The notes: generated by a model not told the origin, from the sequence alone. A stretch of 64,000 bases of DNA from Nonomuraea wenchangensis (GCF_900111685.1 NZ_FOHX01000001.1:1-64000), one strand, 5' to 3'; counted from the stretch's first letter, positions 50,149 to 59,536 are shown. Program-made: numbers and translations.

Positions 50149-50889
50149 TCAGTCGACGACGGGCACGGGGATGCGCGCCTCGACCTTGAACGAGGCCCGG
50201 TCGGCGCGGTAGACGTCGCGGGCGAACTCGATGCAGCGGCCCTCGGCGTTGTAGGTGCGCCGGGTCAGCAGGACGCCGTTGGAGGCGCTGCGCACCTTGA
50301 GCCGGGCGCACGAGGTGTCGTCGATGACGATCGACTCGATGACGGCGGAGGCGTCCGTGGGGACGATGTCGTACTCGCTGCGCAGTACGTGCCAGAGCGA
50401 GCCGGTGAGCGGCTGCTCCAGCAGGCCGGGCGTGAGCGCACTCGGGAAGTAGGTAGTCTCCAGGGCAATGGGCTCGTCGTCGGCGAAGCGCAGCCGGTGC
50501 AGGGCGTGCACGGTCTCCTCGCCCGCCAGGTCGAGAGCCGCCCGCGCGGAGGGGGTGGGCGGGCGCTCCTCGGCCCAGATGAGCTGGGCGGACGGCCGAC
50601 GGCCGGCCAGGATGATTTCGTCGGAGAAGCTGCCGATGTGGAAGGGCACACGGGGCTCGGCGACGAACGTGCCGCGTGGCGGCCGGCGGTAGACGTACCC
50701 TTCCTTCTCCAGGAGCGCGAGGGCCTGCCTGGCGGTCATCCTGCTGACGCCGTAGGTCTCGCTGAGCTCCCGTTCCGACGGCATGAGGGTGTGCGGGCCG
50801 AGCTTCTCGCCGGTGATCCGGTCACGGAGCTCCGCGGCGATCGTCACGTAACGCGGAGATGTTGCGGTCTTGCAAACTCTCGTCCCCAT
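50149..50889 (-). CDS. GntR-family regulator, HutC subfamily
   Basis: 246 residues. N-terminal winged helix: YVTIAAELRDRITGEKLGPHTLMPSERELSETYGVSRMTARQALALLEKEG in two segments. The C-terminal UTRA ligand domain is about 95-240 (LHRLRFADDEPIALETTYFP, RRTYNAEGRCIEFARDVYRADR). It is divergent from an APC permease operon and probably represses it through the palindrome at 50938. ATG 50889; the longer frame runs through the promoter region. Confidence 0.88.
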   Translation of the reverse strand: MGTRVCKTATSPRYVTIAAELRDRITGEKLGPHTLMPSERELSETYGVSRMTARQALALLEKEGYVYRRPPRGTFVAEPRVPFHIGSFSDEIILAGRRPSAQLIWAEERPPTPSARAALDLAGEETVHALHRLRFADDEPIALETTYFPSALTPGLLEQPLTGSLWHVLRSEYDIVPTDASAVIESIVIDDTSCARLKVRSASNGVLLTRRTYNAEGRCIEFARDVYRADRASFKVEARIPVPVVD

Positions 50890-50891
50890 GG

Positions 50892-50949
50892 TTGACACCT
50901 TAGCCCTGTTGGACGGTACCTTGCGGTCTACACCAGATGGTATATACCA
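50892..50949 (+). promoter_or_regulatory. Promoter and GntR operator of the permease operon
   Basis: TTGACA (50892-50897), then TACCTT (50917-50922; spacer 19) give a plausible promoter. TGGTATATACCA (50938-50949) is a perfect 12-bp palindrome of the GTATAC type favoured by HutC regulators. It lies just after the expected start site and 15 bases before the permease start, so bound regulator would block transcription. Confidence 0.65.
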
Positions 50950-50963
50950 AGGAGGAGGTTGCG

Positions 50964-52454
50964 ATGAGTGAACCAAGAACCGACAGCGACGAGCTGGCCC
51001 GCTTCGGCTATGAGCAGTCATTTGAACGGCGGACCGGTAAGTTCGCGTCCTTCGCCGTGGCCTTCGCGTTCGTCTCGATCGCGACCGGCATCTTCACCAC
51101 CTACGGGTCGGTCCTGAACTCCTCGGGCCCGCTCGGCATCTGGACCTGGCCGATCGCGGTGGTCGGCCAGCTCGCGGTGGCCCTCGTCATCGGCTCGCTG
51201 GCCTCCCGCATCCCGGTGACCGGCTACGCCTACCAGTGGACCTCCCGCCTGGCCAACCCCGTGCTCGGCTGGATCATCGGCTGGATCTCGTTCATGTTCC
51301 TCGCGGTCGTGGTCGTGGCCGTGGACTACACGGTGGCCTCGACGGTGCTGCCCGTCCTGCTGGACTACGAGGCGAACGGCTTCGTCACCTGGGCGGTCAC
51401 CGCCGTGATCCTGCTCGGGCAGGCCGCGCTCATCGGCAGCTCGACCCGGTGGACGGAGAAGGTCAACAACGCCGCCGTCTCGGCCGAGCTCGTCGGCATG
51501 GTGCTGCTGACCGTGCTGCTGCTCGTGGTGGCCGCGATCCGCAACAACATGGACTTCAGCAACCTGTGGAGCCGGGGCGCCGTCGCGGCCGAGGGCTACT
51601 GGAGCTTCGGGGAGGCGACCTCGGCCGGCCCGTGGATGCTGGGCTTCCTGCTGGGCGCGTTCACCATCGTCGGCTTCGAGTCGGCGGCCAACCTCGCCGA
51701 GGAGACCAACGACCCCGAGCGGGTGGTGCCGCGGGCCATGTGGCAGGCCGTGCTCGCCTCGGGCGTGCTGGGCTTCCTGTTCCTGGTCGCGGTGACGCTC
51801 GCGGCCGGTGACCCGGTGGCGCTGGCCGCGTCCGGCACGCCGATCGCCGACGTCATCAAGAACACCCTCGGCCCGGTCGTGGCCACGCTCCTGCTGCTGC
51901 TCGTCGTGCTGGCGATCTTCGCCTGCGGCCTGGTCATCATGATGACCGGCACCCGCCTGACCTGGGCGATGTCCCGCGACGAGCGTTTTCCCGGCTGGCG
52001 GCAGTGGAAGCGGGTCTCGCCGCGCTTCGGCACCCCGCTGCGTGCGACGGTGTTCTACGTGGTGCTCGCCGAGGTGATCCTGGGCCTGTTCTCGGCCTTC
52101 TCGGAGGACGCGCTGTTCACCCTGTTCGGCGCGGCCACGCTGCTGCCGGCCGTCATCTACGCCGCGACCGTCACGCTCTACCTCACCAAGCGGCGGGCGC
52201 TGCCCGAGGGCGGCAAGTTCGACCTCGGCGGGTGGGAGAAGCCCGTGCTGGCAGTGTCCGTGGTGTGGCTGGTGTTCGAGCTGTCGCTCTTCCGCGACGC
52301 CTCCTTCCGCGACGCCTGGCTCTACGTCCTGGTGATGGTCGTGATCGGCGCCGCCTATCTGGTGACGGTGCTGGCCACCCGGGGCCGCCGGGCACTGGAC
52401 ATGCCCGACATGCACTCGATCGACGCCGCTTTCGCACAGAAGGAACAAGTCTGA
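50964..52454 (+). CDS. APC-family amino acid/amine permease
   Basis: 496 residues with about twelve TM helices. APC signatures: FAFVSIATGIFTTYGSVLNSSGPLGIW (first helix with unwound Gly segment), and ESAANLAEETNDPERVVPRAM between helices 6 and 7. It resembles ethanolamine/amino acid-choline permeases of actinomycetes; substrate not determined. ATG 50964 has AAGGAGGAGG 5 bases upstream. It is the first gene of a four-gene operon and separated from the kinase by only 2 bases, so the kinase's substrate is probably imported here. Confidence 0.87.
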   Translation: MSEPRTDSDELARFGYEQSFERRTGKFASFAVAFAFVSIATGIFTTYGSVLNSSGPLGIWTWPIAVVGQLAVALVIGSLASRIPVTGYAYQWTSRLANPVLGWIIGWISFMFLAVVVVAVDYTVASTVLPVLLDYEANGFVTWAVTAVILLGQAALIGSSTRWTEKVNNAAVSAELVGMVLLTVLLLVVAAIRNNMDFSNLWSRGAVAAEGYWSFGEATSAGPWMLGFLLGAFTIVGFESAANLAEETNDPERVVPRAMWQAVLASGVLGFLFLVAVTLAAGDPVALAASGTPIADVIKNTLGPVVATLLLLLVVLAIFACGLVIMMTGTRLTWAMSRDERFPGWRQWKRVSPRFGTPLRATVFYVVLAEVILGLFSAFSEDALFTLFGAATLLPAVIYAATVTLYLTKRRALPEGGKFDLGGWEKPVLAVSVVWLVFELSLFRDASFRDAWLYVLVMVVIGAAYLVTVLATRGRRALDMPDMHSIDAAFAQKEQV

Positions 52455-52456
52455 CG

Positions 52457-53893
52457 ATGCACATCCTCGCCATCGACCAGGGCACCTCCGGGACCAAGGC
52501 CATCGTCGTGGACGCGGCCGGAAAGGTCCTGGCGATCGCCGAGGAGGGCCTGCGGCCCCGCTACCTCGACGGCGGCGGAGTCGAGCAGGACCCTCAGGCC
52601 CTGCTCGACTCCGTCCTCACCGCCGGGCGGCGGGCCGCGGCCGAGGCCGGGGTGCCGCTGGACGCGGTCGCCCTGGCCAACCAGGGCGAGACCGTGCTCG
52701 CCTGGGACCCGCGCACCGGCGAGCCGCTCACCCCCGCCATCGTCTGGCAGGACCGCCGGGCCGAGCCGCTGTGCGCGGCGCGGGCCGGGCACGCCGGGCG
52801 GGTCGCCGAGCTCACCGGCCTCGTGCTCGACCCGTACTTCTCCGCGCCGAAGATGCGCTGGATCCGCGACGAGCTCACCACCGAGGGCGTCGTCACGACC
52901 ACCGACACCTGGCTGGTGCACCGGCTGAGCGGGGCGTTCGTCACCGACGCCTCCACCGCCTCCCGCTCGCTGCTGCTCGGCCTCGACGACGCCCGCTGGA
53001 ACGACGAGCTGGTCGAGCTGTTCGGGCTCGGCGGCGAGCGGCTGCCGGAGATCGTCGCCAGCGACGACGTGGTGGGCACGACCCGCGCGTTCGGCCCCGA
53101 GCTGCCGCTGACCGGGCTGATCGTGGACCAGCAGGCGGCGCTGCTGGCCGAGGCGTGCCTGGAGGCGGGCACCGCCAAGTGCACGTACGGCACCGGCGCG
53201 TTCCTGCTCGCCCAGCTCGGCACCACGCCCGCGCGCTCGGCGTCCGGGCTGGCCACCTCGATCGCCTGGCGGCTGCGCGGCGAGACCCGCTATTGCGTGG
53301 ACGGCCAGGTCTACACCGCGGCCTCGGCCGTGCGCTGGCTCGCCGACCTCGGGCTCATCAGCGGCGCGGGCGAGCTCGACGCCGTCGCGGCGCCTTCCGG
53401 CGACGGGGTGCTGTGCGTGCCCGCGCTCGCCGGGCTGGCCGCGCCCTGGTGGGACTCGGCCGCCACCGCCTCCTTCACCGGCATGACGCTCAGCACCGGC
53501 CGCGGCCACCTCGTACGCGCCCTGCTGGAGGGCGTCGCCGCGCAGGTCGCCGCGCTGGCCGAGCTGGCCGGGGCGGACCTCGGCGCGCCGCTGACCCGGC
53601 TGCGCGCCGACGGCGGCCTGACCCGCTCCCGCGTCCTCATGCAGGCGCAGGCCGACCTCGCGCAGATCCCCGTCGAGGTCTACCCGTCGCCGCACGCGAC
53701 CCCGCTCGGCGCCGCCGCCTGCGCCCTGATGGCCCTCGATCCCACTCTGGATCCGGCCACCGCGACGGGCGGCTGGCTGCCGTCGGCCGTCTACGAGCCC
53801 GCCTGGCCCGCCGAGCGGGCGGCCGGCTACCTGGAGCGATGGCAGGCCGCCGCCCGCGCCACCCTGTCCGCGAACACTGAGGAGCAGTCTTGA
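52457..53893 (+). CDS. FGGY-family carbohydrate/glycerol-type kinase
   Basis: 478 residues. FGGY fold: IDQGTSGTKAIV (ATP phosphate loop), NQGETVLAWD, IVWQDRR, YGTGAFLLAQLG, and the second signature RADGGLTRSRVLMQAQADL. Most similar in layout to glycerol kinase (NQRET is NQGET here). It would phosphorylate a polyol or amino alcohol brought in by the permease. ATG 52457 follows the permease stop by 2 bases. Its stop overlaps the TTG of the next gene. Confidence 0.88.
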   Translation: MHILAIDQGTSGTKAIVVDAAGKVLAIAEEGLRPRYLDGGGVEQDPQALLDSVLTAGRRAAAEAGVPLDAVALANQGETVLAWDPRTGEPLTPAIVWQDRRAEPLCAARAGHAGRVAELTGLVLDPYFSAPKMRWIRDELTTEGVVTTTDTWLVHRLSGAFVTDASTASRSLLLGLDDARWNDELVELFGLGGERLPEIVASDDVVGTTRAFGPELPLTGLIVDQQAALLAEACLEAGTAKCTYGTGAFLLAQLGTTPARSASGLATSIAWRLRGETRYCVDGQVYTAASAVRWLADLGLISGAGELDAVAAPSGDGVLCVPALAGLAAPWWDSAATASFTGMTLSTGRGHLVRALLEGVAAQVAALAELAGADLGAPLTRLRADGGLTRSRVLMQAQADLAQIPVEVYPSPHATPLGAAACALMALDPTLDPATATGGWLPSAVYEPAWPAERAAGYLERWQAAARATLSANTEEQS

Positions 53894-55260
53894 TCACGTA
53901 CGACGTCGCCGTGATCGGCGGCGGCATCGTCGGCTCGGCCATCGCCCGCCTGCTGGGCGGCGCCGACCTGTCGGTGGCGCTGCTGGAGGCGCGCGGGGAC
54001 GTGGGCGACGGCACCAGCAAGGCCAACACCGCGATCCTGCACACCGGCTTCGACGCCAAGCCGGGCACCTTGGAGTCGCGCCTGGTCGCCCGCGGCTACC
54101 ACCTGCTCGGCGAGTACGCCGCCGCCACCGGCATCCCGGTCGAGCGCACCGGCGCGCTGCTGGTCGCCTGGAGCCAGGAGCAGCTCGACGCCCTGCCCGG
54201 GCTGCGTGACAAGGCCGCGCGCAACAGCTACACCGCCTGCGAGATCGTGGACGCGGCCGAGGTCTACCGCCGGGTCCCCGCGCTCGGCGCCGGCGCGCTC
54301 GGCGGCCTGACCGTGCCCGGCGAGTCCGTCATCTGCACCTGGACCACCAACCTGGCCCTCGCCACCGACGCCGTCAACCGCGGCGTACGGCTGCTGCGCC
54401 ACCACCGCGTCACCGCGGTCCACCAGGACGCCGACGTCACCCGGCTGACCACCACCGCGGGCGAGGTCACCGCCCGGTGGGTGGTCAACGCCGCCGGGCT
54501 CGGCGCCGACCGGCTCGACGCGCTCTTCGGCCACGACCGCTTCACCGTGACGCCGCGCCGCGGCGAGCTGCTGGTCTACGACAAGCTCGCCCGGCCGCTC
54601 GCGCCCTGCATCGTGCTGCCGGTCCCGTCGTCGGCGGGCAAGGGCGTGCTGGTCAGCCCGACGATCTACGGCAACGTCATGGTCGGGCCGACCGCCGAGG
54701 ACCTGACCGACCGCACCGCGACCGGCACCTCGGAGACCGGCCTCGCGTTCCTGCGGGAGAAGGCGGCCACGCTCATGCCGGCGCTGACGAAGGAGGAGGT
54801 CACGGCCACGTACGCGGGGCTGCGGGCCTCGATCGGCCGCGACGACTACCTGATCGACCTGGACGCCGGGCAGCGCTACCTCCTGGTCGGCGGGATCCGC
54901 TCGACCGGCCTGACCGCCGGGATGGCGATCGCCGAGCACGTCGCGGAGCTGCTGGGCGGGCATCTGGACCTGGCCCGGCGGGCCGGGCTGCCCGCGCCGC
55001 CGCGCATGCCCAACCTCGGCGAGGCGTTCACCCGCCCGTACCAGGACGCCGCCGCGATCGCGGCCGACCCCGAGTACGGCCGGGTGGTGTGCTTCTGCGA
55101 GCGGGTCACCCGCGGCGAGCTGCGTGACGCCCTCGCCTCGCCGGTGCCGCCCGCCGACCTGGAGGGGCTGCGGCGCCGTACGAGGGCCATGAACGGGCGC
55201 TGCCAGGGGTTCTACTGCGGCGCCCGGGTACGCGAGATCTTCGAGGGGGAGAAGGAATGA
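53890..55260 (+). CDS. FAD-dependent dehydrogenase with BFD-like Fe-S domain (GlpA-like)
   Basis: 456 residues. FAD site YDVAVIGGGIVGSAIARLLGG, then DGTSKANTAILHTGFDA, as in anaerobic glycerol-3-phosphate dehydrogenase/L-2-hydroxyglutarate oxidase. The C-terminus has a BFD-like [2Fe-2S] domain: CFCERVTRGEL and RCQGFYCGARV. It would oxidise the phosphorylated substrate of the kinase. The start is TTG 53890 in TTGA, overlapping the kinase stop, with GAGGAG 5-6 bases upstream. The reaction product is unknown. Confidence 0.87.
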   Translation: MITYDVAVIGGGIVGSAIARLLGGADLSVALLEARGDVGDGTSKANTAILHTGFDAKPGTLESRLVARGYHLLGEYAAATGIPVERTGALLVAWSQEQLDALPGLRDKAARNSYTACEIVDAAEVYRRVPALGAGALGGLTVPGESVICTWTTNLALATDAVNRGVRLLRHHRVTAVHQDADVTRLTTTAGEVTARWVVNAAGLGADRLDALFGHDRFTVTPRRGELLVYDKLARPLAPCIVLPVPSSAGKGVLVSPTIYGNVMVGPTAEDLTDRTATGTSETGLAFLREKAATLMPALTKEEVTATYAGLRASIGRDDYLIDLDAGQRYLLVGGIRSTGLTAGMAIAEHVAELLGGHLDLARRAGLPAPPRMPNLGEAFTRPYQDAAAIAADPEYGRVVCFCERVTRGELRDALASPVPPADLEGLRRRTRAMNGRCQGFYCGARVREIFEGEKE

Positions 55261-56498
55261 CCGAGCGCGTGCGGGTGGCCGTGATCGGCGGCGGCCCGGC
55301 CGGGCTGACCGCGGCGGCGGCACTCGCCCCGTCCGTGGCCGGCGACGTGCTGGTGCTGGAGCGGGAGACGGAGACCGGCGGGATCCCCCGGCACAGCGAC
55401 CACCCCGGCTACGGCATGCGTGACCTGCGCAGGTTCATGTCCGGCCCCGAGTACGCGCGCCGGCTGACCCGCTCGGCCCGCGAGGCCGGCGCCCTGCTGG
55501 AGACCGAGGCCATGGTGACCGGCTGGGCCGGGCCGCGCACCCTTGAGGTGACCTCGCCGCGCGGCCGGCGGCTGGTCGAGGCGGACGCGGTGGTCCTCGC
55601 GACGGGGGCTCGTGAGCGGCCCCGGCCGGCCCGGTTCATCGCGGGCGACCGCCCCGACGGCGTCTACACCACCGGCCAGCTGCAGAACCTGGTGCACCTG
55701 CACCACCGCGAGGTCGGTCGGCGGGCCGTGATCGTCGGCGCGGAGCTGGTGAGCTGGTCGGCGGTGCTGACCCTGCACGAGGCGGGCTGCCGTACGGTGC
55801 TCATGACCAGCGAGTACGACAAGCCCGAGGCATACACGGCGTTCCGCGTGCCGGGGCGGCTGGCCTTCAGCGTGCTGGTGCGCGCCCGCACCCGCGTGGT
55901 CGCCATCCACGGCAAGGGCCGGGTGACCTCGGTCGACATCGAGAACCTGGACACCGGGCAGCGCCACCGCGTCCCCTGCGACACGGTGATCACCACCGGC
56001 GACTGGATCCCGGACCACGAGCTGGCCCGCAGCGGCGGCCTCGACCTCGACGAGGGCACGCGGGGGCCGCGCGTGGACACCTCGCTGGCCACGAGCGTGC
56101 CGGGGGTGTTCGCGGCGGGGAACCTGCTGCACCCGGTGGACACCGCCGACGTCGCCGCGCTCGACGGCCGGCACGTCGCCGCGGCCGTGCTCGGCCATCT
56201 GGCCGGCGAGCCCGCGCCGGGCGGCGGCGGGGTGCCGCTGGTCGCCGAGGCGCCGCTGCGGTGGGTCGCGCCGCAGCTCGTCCGGCCCGGCGGCCCGCCG
56301 CCCTCGCGCGGCAAGCTGCTGCTGTGGTCGGACGCCTTCCGCACGCTCCCCCGCGTCACCGCCACGCAGGACGGGCGGGTGCTCGGCCGTACCCGCCTGC
56401 CGTGGCCGGCCGCGCCGGGGCGGGTCTTCCGCGTCCCGTTCTCCCTGGTGGCGGGGGCCGACCCGGCGGGCGGGCCGGTGCGTCTCACCCTGGCCTGA
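55257..56498 (+). CDS. NAD(P)/FAD-dependent oxidoreductase partner (GlpB-like role)
   Basis: 413 residues. Two dinucleotide sites: VAVIGGGPAGLTAAAALA at the N-terminus and AVIVGAELVSWSAVLTLHEAG near 155; VPGVFAAGNLLHPVDTADVAALDG near 285 closes FAD binding. TGARERPRPARFI is typical of the alpha subunit type of opine/sarcosine dehydrogenases. It probably completes an electron-transfer complex with the preceding Fe-S flavoprotein. ATG overlaps its stop (ATGA). Last gene of the operon. Confidence 0.87.
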   Translation: MTERVRVAVIGGGPAGLTAAAALAPSVAGDVLVLERETETGGIPRHSDHPGYGMRDLRRFMSGPEYARRLTRSAREAGALLETEAMVTGWAGPRTLEVTSPRGRRLVEADAVVLATGARERPRPARFIAGDRPDGVYTTGQLQNLVHLHHREVGRRAVIVGAELVSWSAVLTLHEAGCRTVLMTSEYDKPEAYTAFRVPGRLAFSVLVRARTRVVAIHGKGRVTSVDIENLDTGQRHRVPCDTVITTGDWIPDHELARSGGLDLDEGTRGPRVDTSLATSVPGVFAAGNLLHPVDTADVAALDGRHVAAAVLGHLAGEPAPGGGGVPLVAEAPLRWVAPQLVRPGGPPPSRGKLLLWSDAFRTLPRVTATQDGRVLGRTRLPWPAAPGRVFRVPFSLVAGADPAGGPVRLTLA

Positions 56499-56509
56499 CG
56501 CTCTGAATG

Positions 56510-56539
56510 TGCACGACGTGCATGGATGCACGTCGTGCA
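56510..56539. promoter_or_regulatory. Double palindromic operator of the P450-TetR operon
   Basis: A perfect 30-bp inverted repeat: arms TGCACGACGTGCAT and ATGCACGTCGTGCA around GG. Each arm is itself a palindrome (TGCACG-W-CGTGCA), so two regulator dimers could bind side by side. TAGGGT (56549-56554) may be the -10 box. The TetR protein at 57825 is the likely binder. Confidence 0.75.
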
Positions 56540-56592
56540 TGTTTGTCCTAGGGTGGCGGGCGAGACCTTGCCGTCCAGGAGAGGATGTGCTC

Positions 56593-57828
56593 ATGACCAC
56601 CGAATCCCCCACCGCGATGCGGCGTCTGCTGCCCGCGGACATGGTGGAGCGGGGCGCCTGCCCGTTCGACCCGCCGGCCGGGCTGCGGGAGCTGCGCGGG
56701 AAGGCCGCGATCCAGCCGCTGACGCTGGCCAACGGCGCGCCGGTCTGGCTGGTCACCGGTTTGGAGGAGGCGCGGGCCGTGCTCGGCGACACCCGTTTCA
56801 GCTCCGACCGGGTCCGCCACCCCGACGCCACGCGCCCCGGACCGGCCGCGCCCCAGGTCGAGAGCCGTACCGACGGGATGTTCGTCTTCATGGACCCGCC
56901 GGAGCACACCCGGCTGCGGCGGCTGCTGACCGGCCAGTTCACCGTGCGGCGGATGCGGGCGCTGGAGTCGCGCATCCGCGAGATCGCCGTCGAGCACCTG
57001 GAGGCCATGCGGGCCGCGGGCACCGAGGCCGACCTCGTGCCCGCGTACGCGCTGCCGATCCCCTCCCTCGTGATCTGCGAGATGCTCGGCGTCGACTACG
57101 CCGACCGCGCGCAGTTCCAGAGCAACACCGCCGTCGCGCTCAACTCCGACACCCCCGACGACGAGCGGGCCCGCGCCGGGCTGGAGCTGTACGGGTTCAT
57201 CCAGAAACTGGTCGAGGCCAAGAAGAGCGAGCCGGGCGACGACATGCTGTCCGGGCTCATCCACGACGCCGACCCGCCGCTGACCGACGCCCAGCTCGTC
57301 GACATGGCCCTGGTGCTGCTCGGCGCCGGCCACGAGACGACCGCCAACATGCTGGCCCTCGGCACGTTCGCGCTGCTGGAGAACCCCGAGCAGGCCGCCG
57401 CGCTGCGCGACGACCCCGGCCTGCTGGACAACGCGGTCGAGGAGCTGCTGCGGTTCCTGTCGATCATCCAGATGGGCGTCAGCCGGGTGGCGACCGAGGA
57501 CGTCACGATCGCCGGCGTGGACATCAGCGCGGGCGCCACGGTGATCATCGCCACGCCCGAGGCCAACCGCGACGCGCGCCACTGGGACGACCCCGACCGG
57601 CTCGACGTACGCCGCCGCCGGGTCTCGCACCTCGCCTTCGGGCACGGCGTGCACCAGTGCCTCGGCCAGCAGCTCGCCCGCGTGGAGCTCAAGGTCGGCC
57701 TGGGCGAGCTGCTGGCCCGGCTGCCGGACCTGCGGCTCGCCGTACCCGCCGAGCAGGTGCCGCTGCGCAACGAGATGCTGATCTTCGGGGTGCACTCCCT
57801 GCCGGTGACCTGGGGGCCCGTGACATGA
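56593..57828 (+). CDS. Cytochrome P450
   Basis: 411 residues, soluble bacterial P450. I-helix GAGHETTANML, K-helix EELLR (ExxR), heme loop FGHGVHQCLGQQLAR with Cys356. The N-terminal part (FDPPAGLRELRGK) is typical of the CYP105/107 class. It hydroxylates an unknown small molecule and needs a ferredoxin and reductase encoded elsewhere. ATG 56593 follows AGAGGA by 7 bases. It overlaps the TetR gene by 4 bases, and a strong double palindrome precedes it, so it is likely ligand-induced detoxification. Confidence 0.92.
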   Translation: MTTESPTAMRRLLPADMVERGACPFDPPAGLRELRGKAAIQPLTLANGAPVWLVTGLEEARAVLGDTRFSSDRVRHPDATRPGPAAPQVESRTDGMFVFMDPPEHTRLRRLLTGQFTVRRMRALESRIREIAVEHLEAMRAAGTEADLVPAYALPIPSLVICEMLGVDYADRAQFQSNTAVALNSDTPDDERARAGLELYGFIQKLVEAKKSEPGDDMLSGLIHDADPPLTDAQLVDMALVLLGAGHETTANMLALGTFALLENPEQAAALRDDPGLLDNAVEELLRFLSIIQMGVSRVATEDVTIAGVDISAGATVIIATPEANRDARHWDDPDRLDVRRRRVSHLAFGHGVHQCLGQQLARVELKVGLGELLARLPDLRLAVPAEQVPLRNEMLIFGVHSLPVTWGPVT

Positions 57829-58463
57829 GCGGAGCGGCCCCGCCGGCGGGCACCGGACGGCGCGAGCGCAAGAAGCTGGCCACCCGCGCCGCCCTCAGGG
57901 AGGCGGCGCTGCGGCTGGCCGTGCGCCACGGCGTGGAGAGCGTCACCGTCGAGCAGATCGCCGCCGAGGCCGACATCGCGGTGCGCACCTTCTTCAACTA
58001 CTTCTCCACCAGGGAGGAGGCGCTGGTCGCCACGCTGGCCGCCGGGGCGGAGGCGCTGATCGCGGAGTTCCGCGCCCGGCCGGGCGCGGAGTCGGTGCTG
58101 ACGGCCCTGCGGGAGGCGGCGCTGCGCGTGCTGCGGACCGGCGACCTCGCCGGGCCGGAACGGGTCCAGGCGCTGCGGCTGATCGTACGGGCGCCCTCGC
58201 TGGAGCCGCAGCGGCTGGCGGTGTTCGCCGCGCAGGAGAGGGCCCTCGCGGCGGCCATCGCCGAGCGGGTGCCGGCCGCGGCGGGCGCCCGCTACCCGGC
58301 GTTGTGCGCGGCCACGGCGCTGACGGCCATGCGCCTCGTCCTCGACGAGTGGCTGGACGGCGGCGCGGCGTCCCGGGCGGCCCTGCGGGAGAGCCTGGAC
58401 GAGGTGATCGCCGAGCTGGCCGCGGGGCTCGACCGGCCCGGCGTCCGGCTCGTGGACCCGTAG
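57825..58463 (+). CDS. TetR-family regulator co-transcribed with P450
   Basis: 212 residues. N-terminal HTH: RKKLATRAALREAALRLAVRHG, then VTVEQIAAEADIAVRTFFNYF, the variant seen in actinobacterial TetR proteins of the MftR type. The C-terminal domain (about 90-205) would bind ligand. ATG in ATGA overlaps the P450 stop. Autoregulation through the palindrome at 56510 is the simplest reading; the P450's substrate may be its inducer. Confidence 0.88.
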   Translation: MSGAAPPAGTGRRERKKLATRAALREAALRLAVRHGVESVTVEQIAAEADIAVRTFFNYFSTREEALVATLAAGAEALIAEFRARPGAESVLTALREAALRVLRTGDLAGPERVQALRLIVRAPSLEPQRLAVFAAQERALAAAIAERVPAAAGARYPALCAATALTAMRLVLDEWLDGGAASRAALRESLDEVIAELAAGLDRPGVRLVDP

Positions 58464-58567
58464 TACGCGGGAGCTACGCGCGAGGTTCGCTCCACGGCGG
58501 GAGTCGGGCGGGCCCCGGTGATCCGTACGGTCGGCGTGGACGATCACCGAACACCGAGGGACCCGCC

Positions 58568-59536
58568 ATGCTCCTCTTCCCCACCCCTCCGAACCCCCGC
58601 CCACCGGCGCTCCGGGCCGCGCTGGCGGCGCTGATCATGGGGGCGGTCGTGTGGCCGGCGACCGGGGCGGCGCGGCCCGGCGCGGTGCCGGCGCCCGTGC
58701 CCGCGCCGGTCCCGCCGCTGGCCGTCTCGCTCGGCGACGGGCTCGCGACGCGGTACGCGGCGGCCCGCGCGGAGATCCTGGCCGCCGTACGGACCGCCGA
58801 CCGCCACGGGCACCACCGGCGGGCCGCCGCCCTCCGCGAGCTGGCCGCCCCCGCCCGCCGTTTCCTGGCCTTCGACGGGCGGGACGGCGGCCGGGCGGCC
58901 GAGGTCTTCGGCGACCTGCCCGCCGCCCGCGAGATCGCGGTGCTGGTCCCCGGCGCGGGCGTCGACCTCGACCGGTACGGCCCGCTGCGGGGCGGGGCAA
59001 TGCGGCTGCGGGGCGCGCTCGGCGACGGTTCCGCCGTGGTCGCCTGGCTCGGGTACGCCACCCCGAGCAGCGTGAGCCTCCAGGCGCTGACCCCGGCCCG
59101 AGCCGACGCGGCGGTGCCCGCCCTGCGCGCCTTCGTACGGGAGCTGCGCGCGGCCAGGCCGGCGGCGCGGATCTGGCTCCTGTGCCACTCCTACGGCGCC
59201 GTCGTGTGCGGCCGAGCCGCCGGCGGGCTGGACGTGACGGGCGTCGTGCTGCTCGGCGGCCCCGGCGCGGGCGTCGCCACCGCCGCCGCGCTGGGCCCGT
59301 ACGCCGAGGTGTGGGCCGGCCGGGCGGCCGGTGACTGGGTCGCCCTGCTGCCGCACGTGTCCGTCGAGCTGCCGTTCGGCACGGTGGGGCTGGCCGCCGA
59401 CCCGGTGTCGCCCGGGTTCGGCGCCCGGGTGCTCGACGCGGGCGGCGGCGGGCACGGCGACTACCTGGCGGCCGGTTCCACGGCGCTGGCGAGCGTCGCG
59501 CGGATCGTGGCGGGGGCGGGTGACGGCCATGGATGA
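58568..59536 (+). CDS. DUF1023 alpha/beta hydrolase, exported
   Basis: 322 residues. The N-terminal hydrophobic segment (ALRAALAALIMGAVVWPATGA) looks like a signal peptide or anchor, followed by a Pro-rich stretch. The hydrolase domain of the DUF1023 type: EIAVLVPGAGVDLDRYG, nucleophile Ser in LLCHSYGAVVCG, VVLLGGPG and a C-terminal GGGGHGDYL His. Such proteins resemble serine esterases; substrate unknown. ATG 58568 has GGGA upstream. It precedes the two-component genes. Confidence 0.82.
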   Translation: MLLFPTPPNPRPPALRAALAALIMGAVVWPATGAARPGAVPAPVPAPVPPLAVSLGDGLATRYAAARAEILAAVRTADRHGHHRRAAALRELAAPARRFLAFDGRDGGRAAEVFGDLPAAREIAVLVPGAGVDLDRYGPLRGGAMRLRGALGDGSAVVAWLGYATPSSVSLQALTPARADAAVPALRAFVRELRAARPAARIWLLCHSYGAVVCGRAAGGLDVTGVVLLGGPGAGVATAAALGPYAEVWAGRAAGDWVALLPHVSVELPFGTVGLAADPVSPGFGARVLDAGGGGHGDYLAAGSTALASVARIVAGAGDGHG

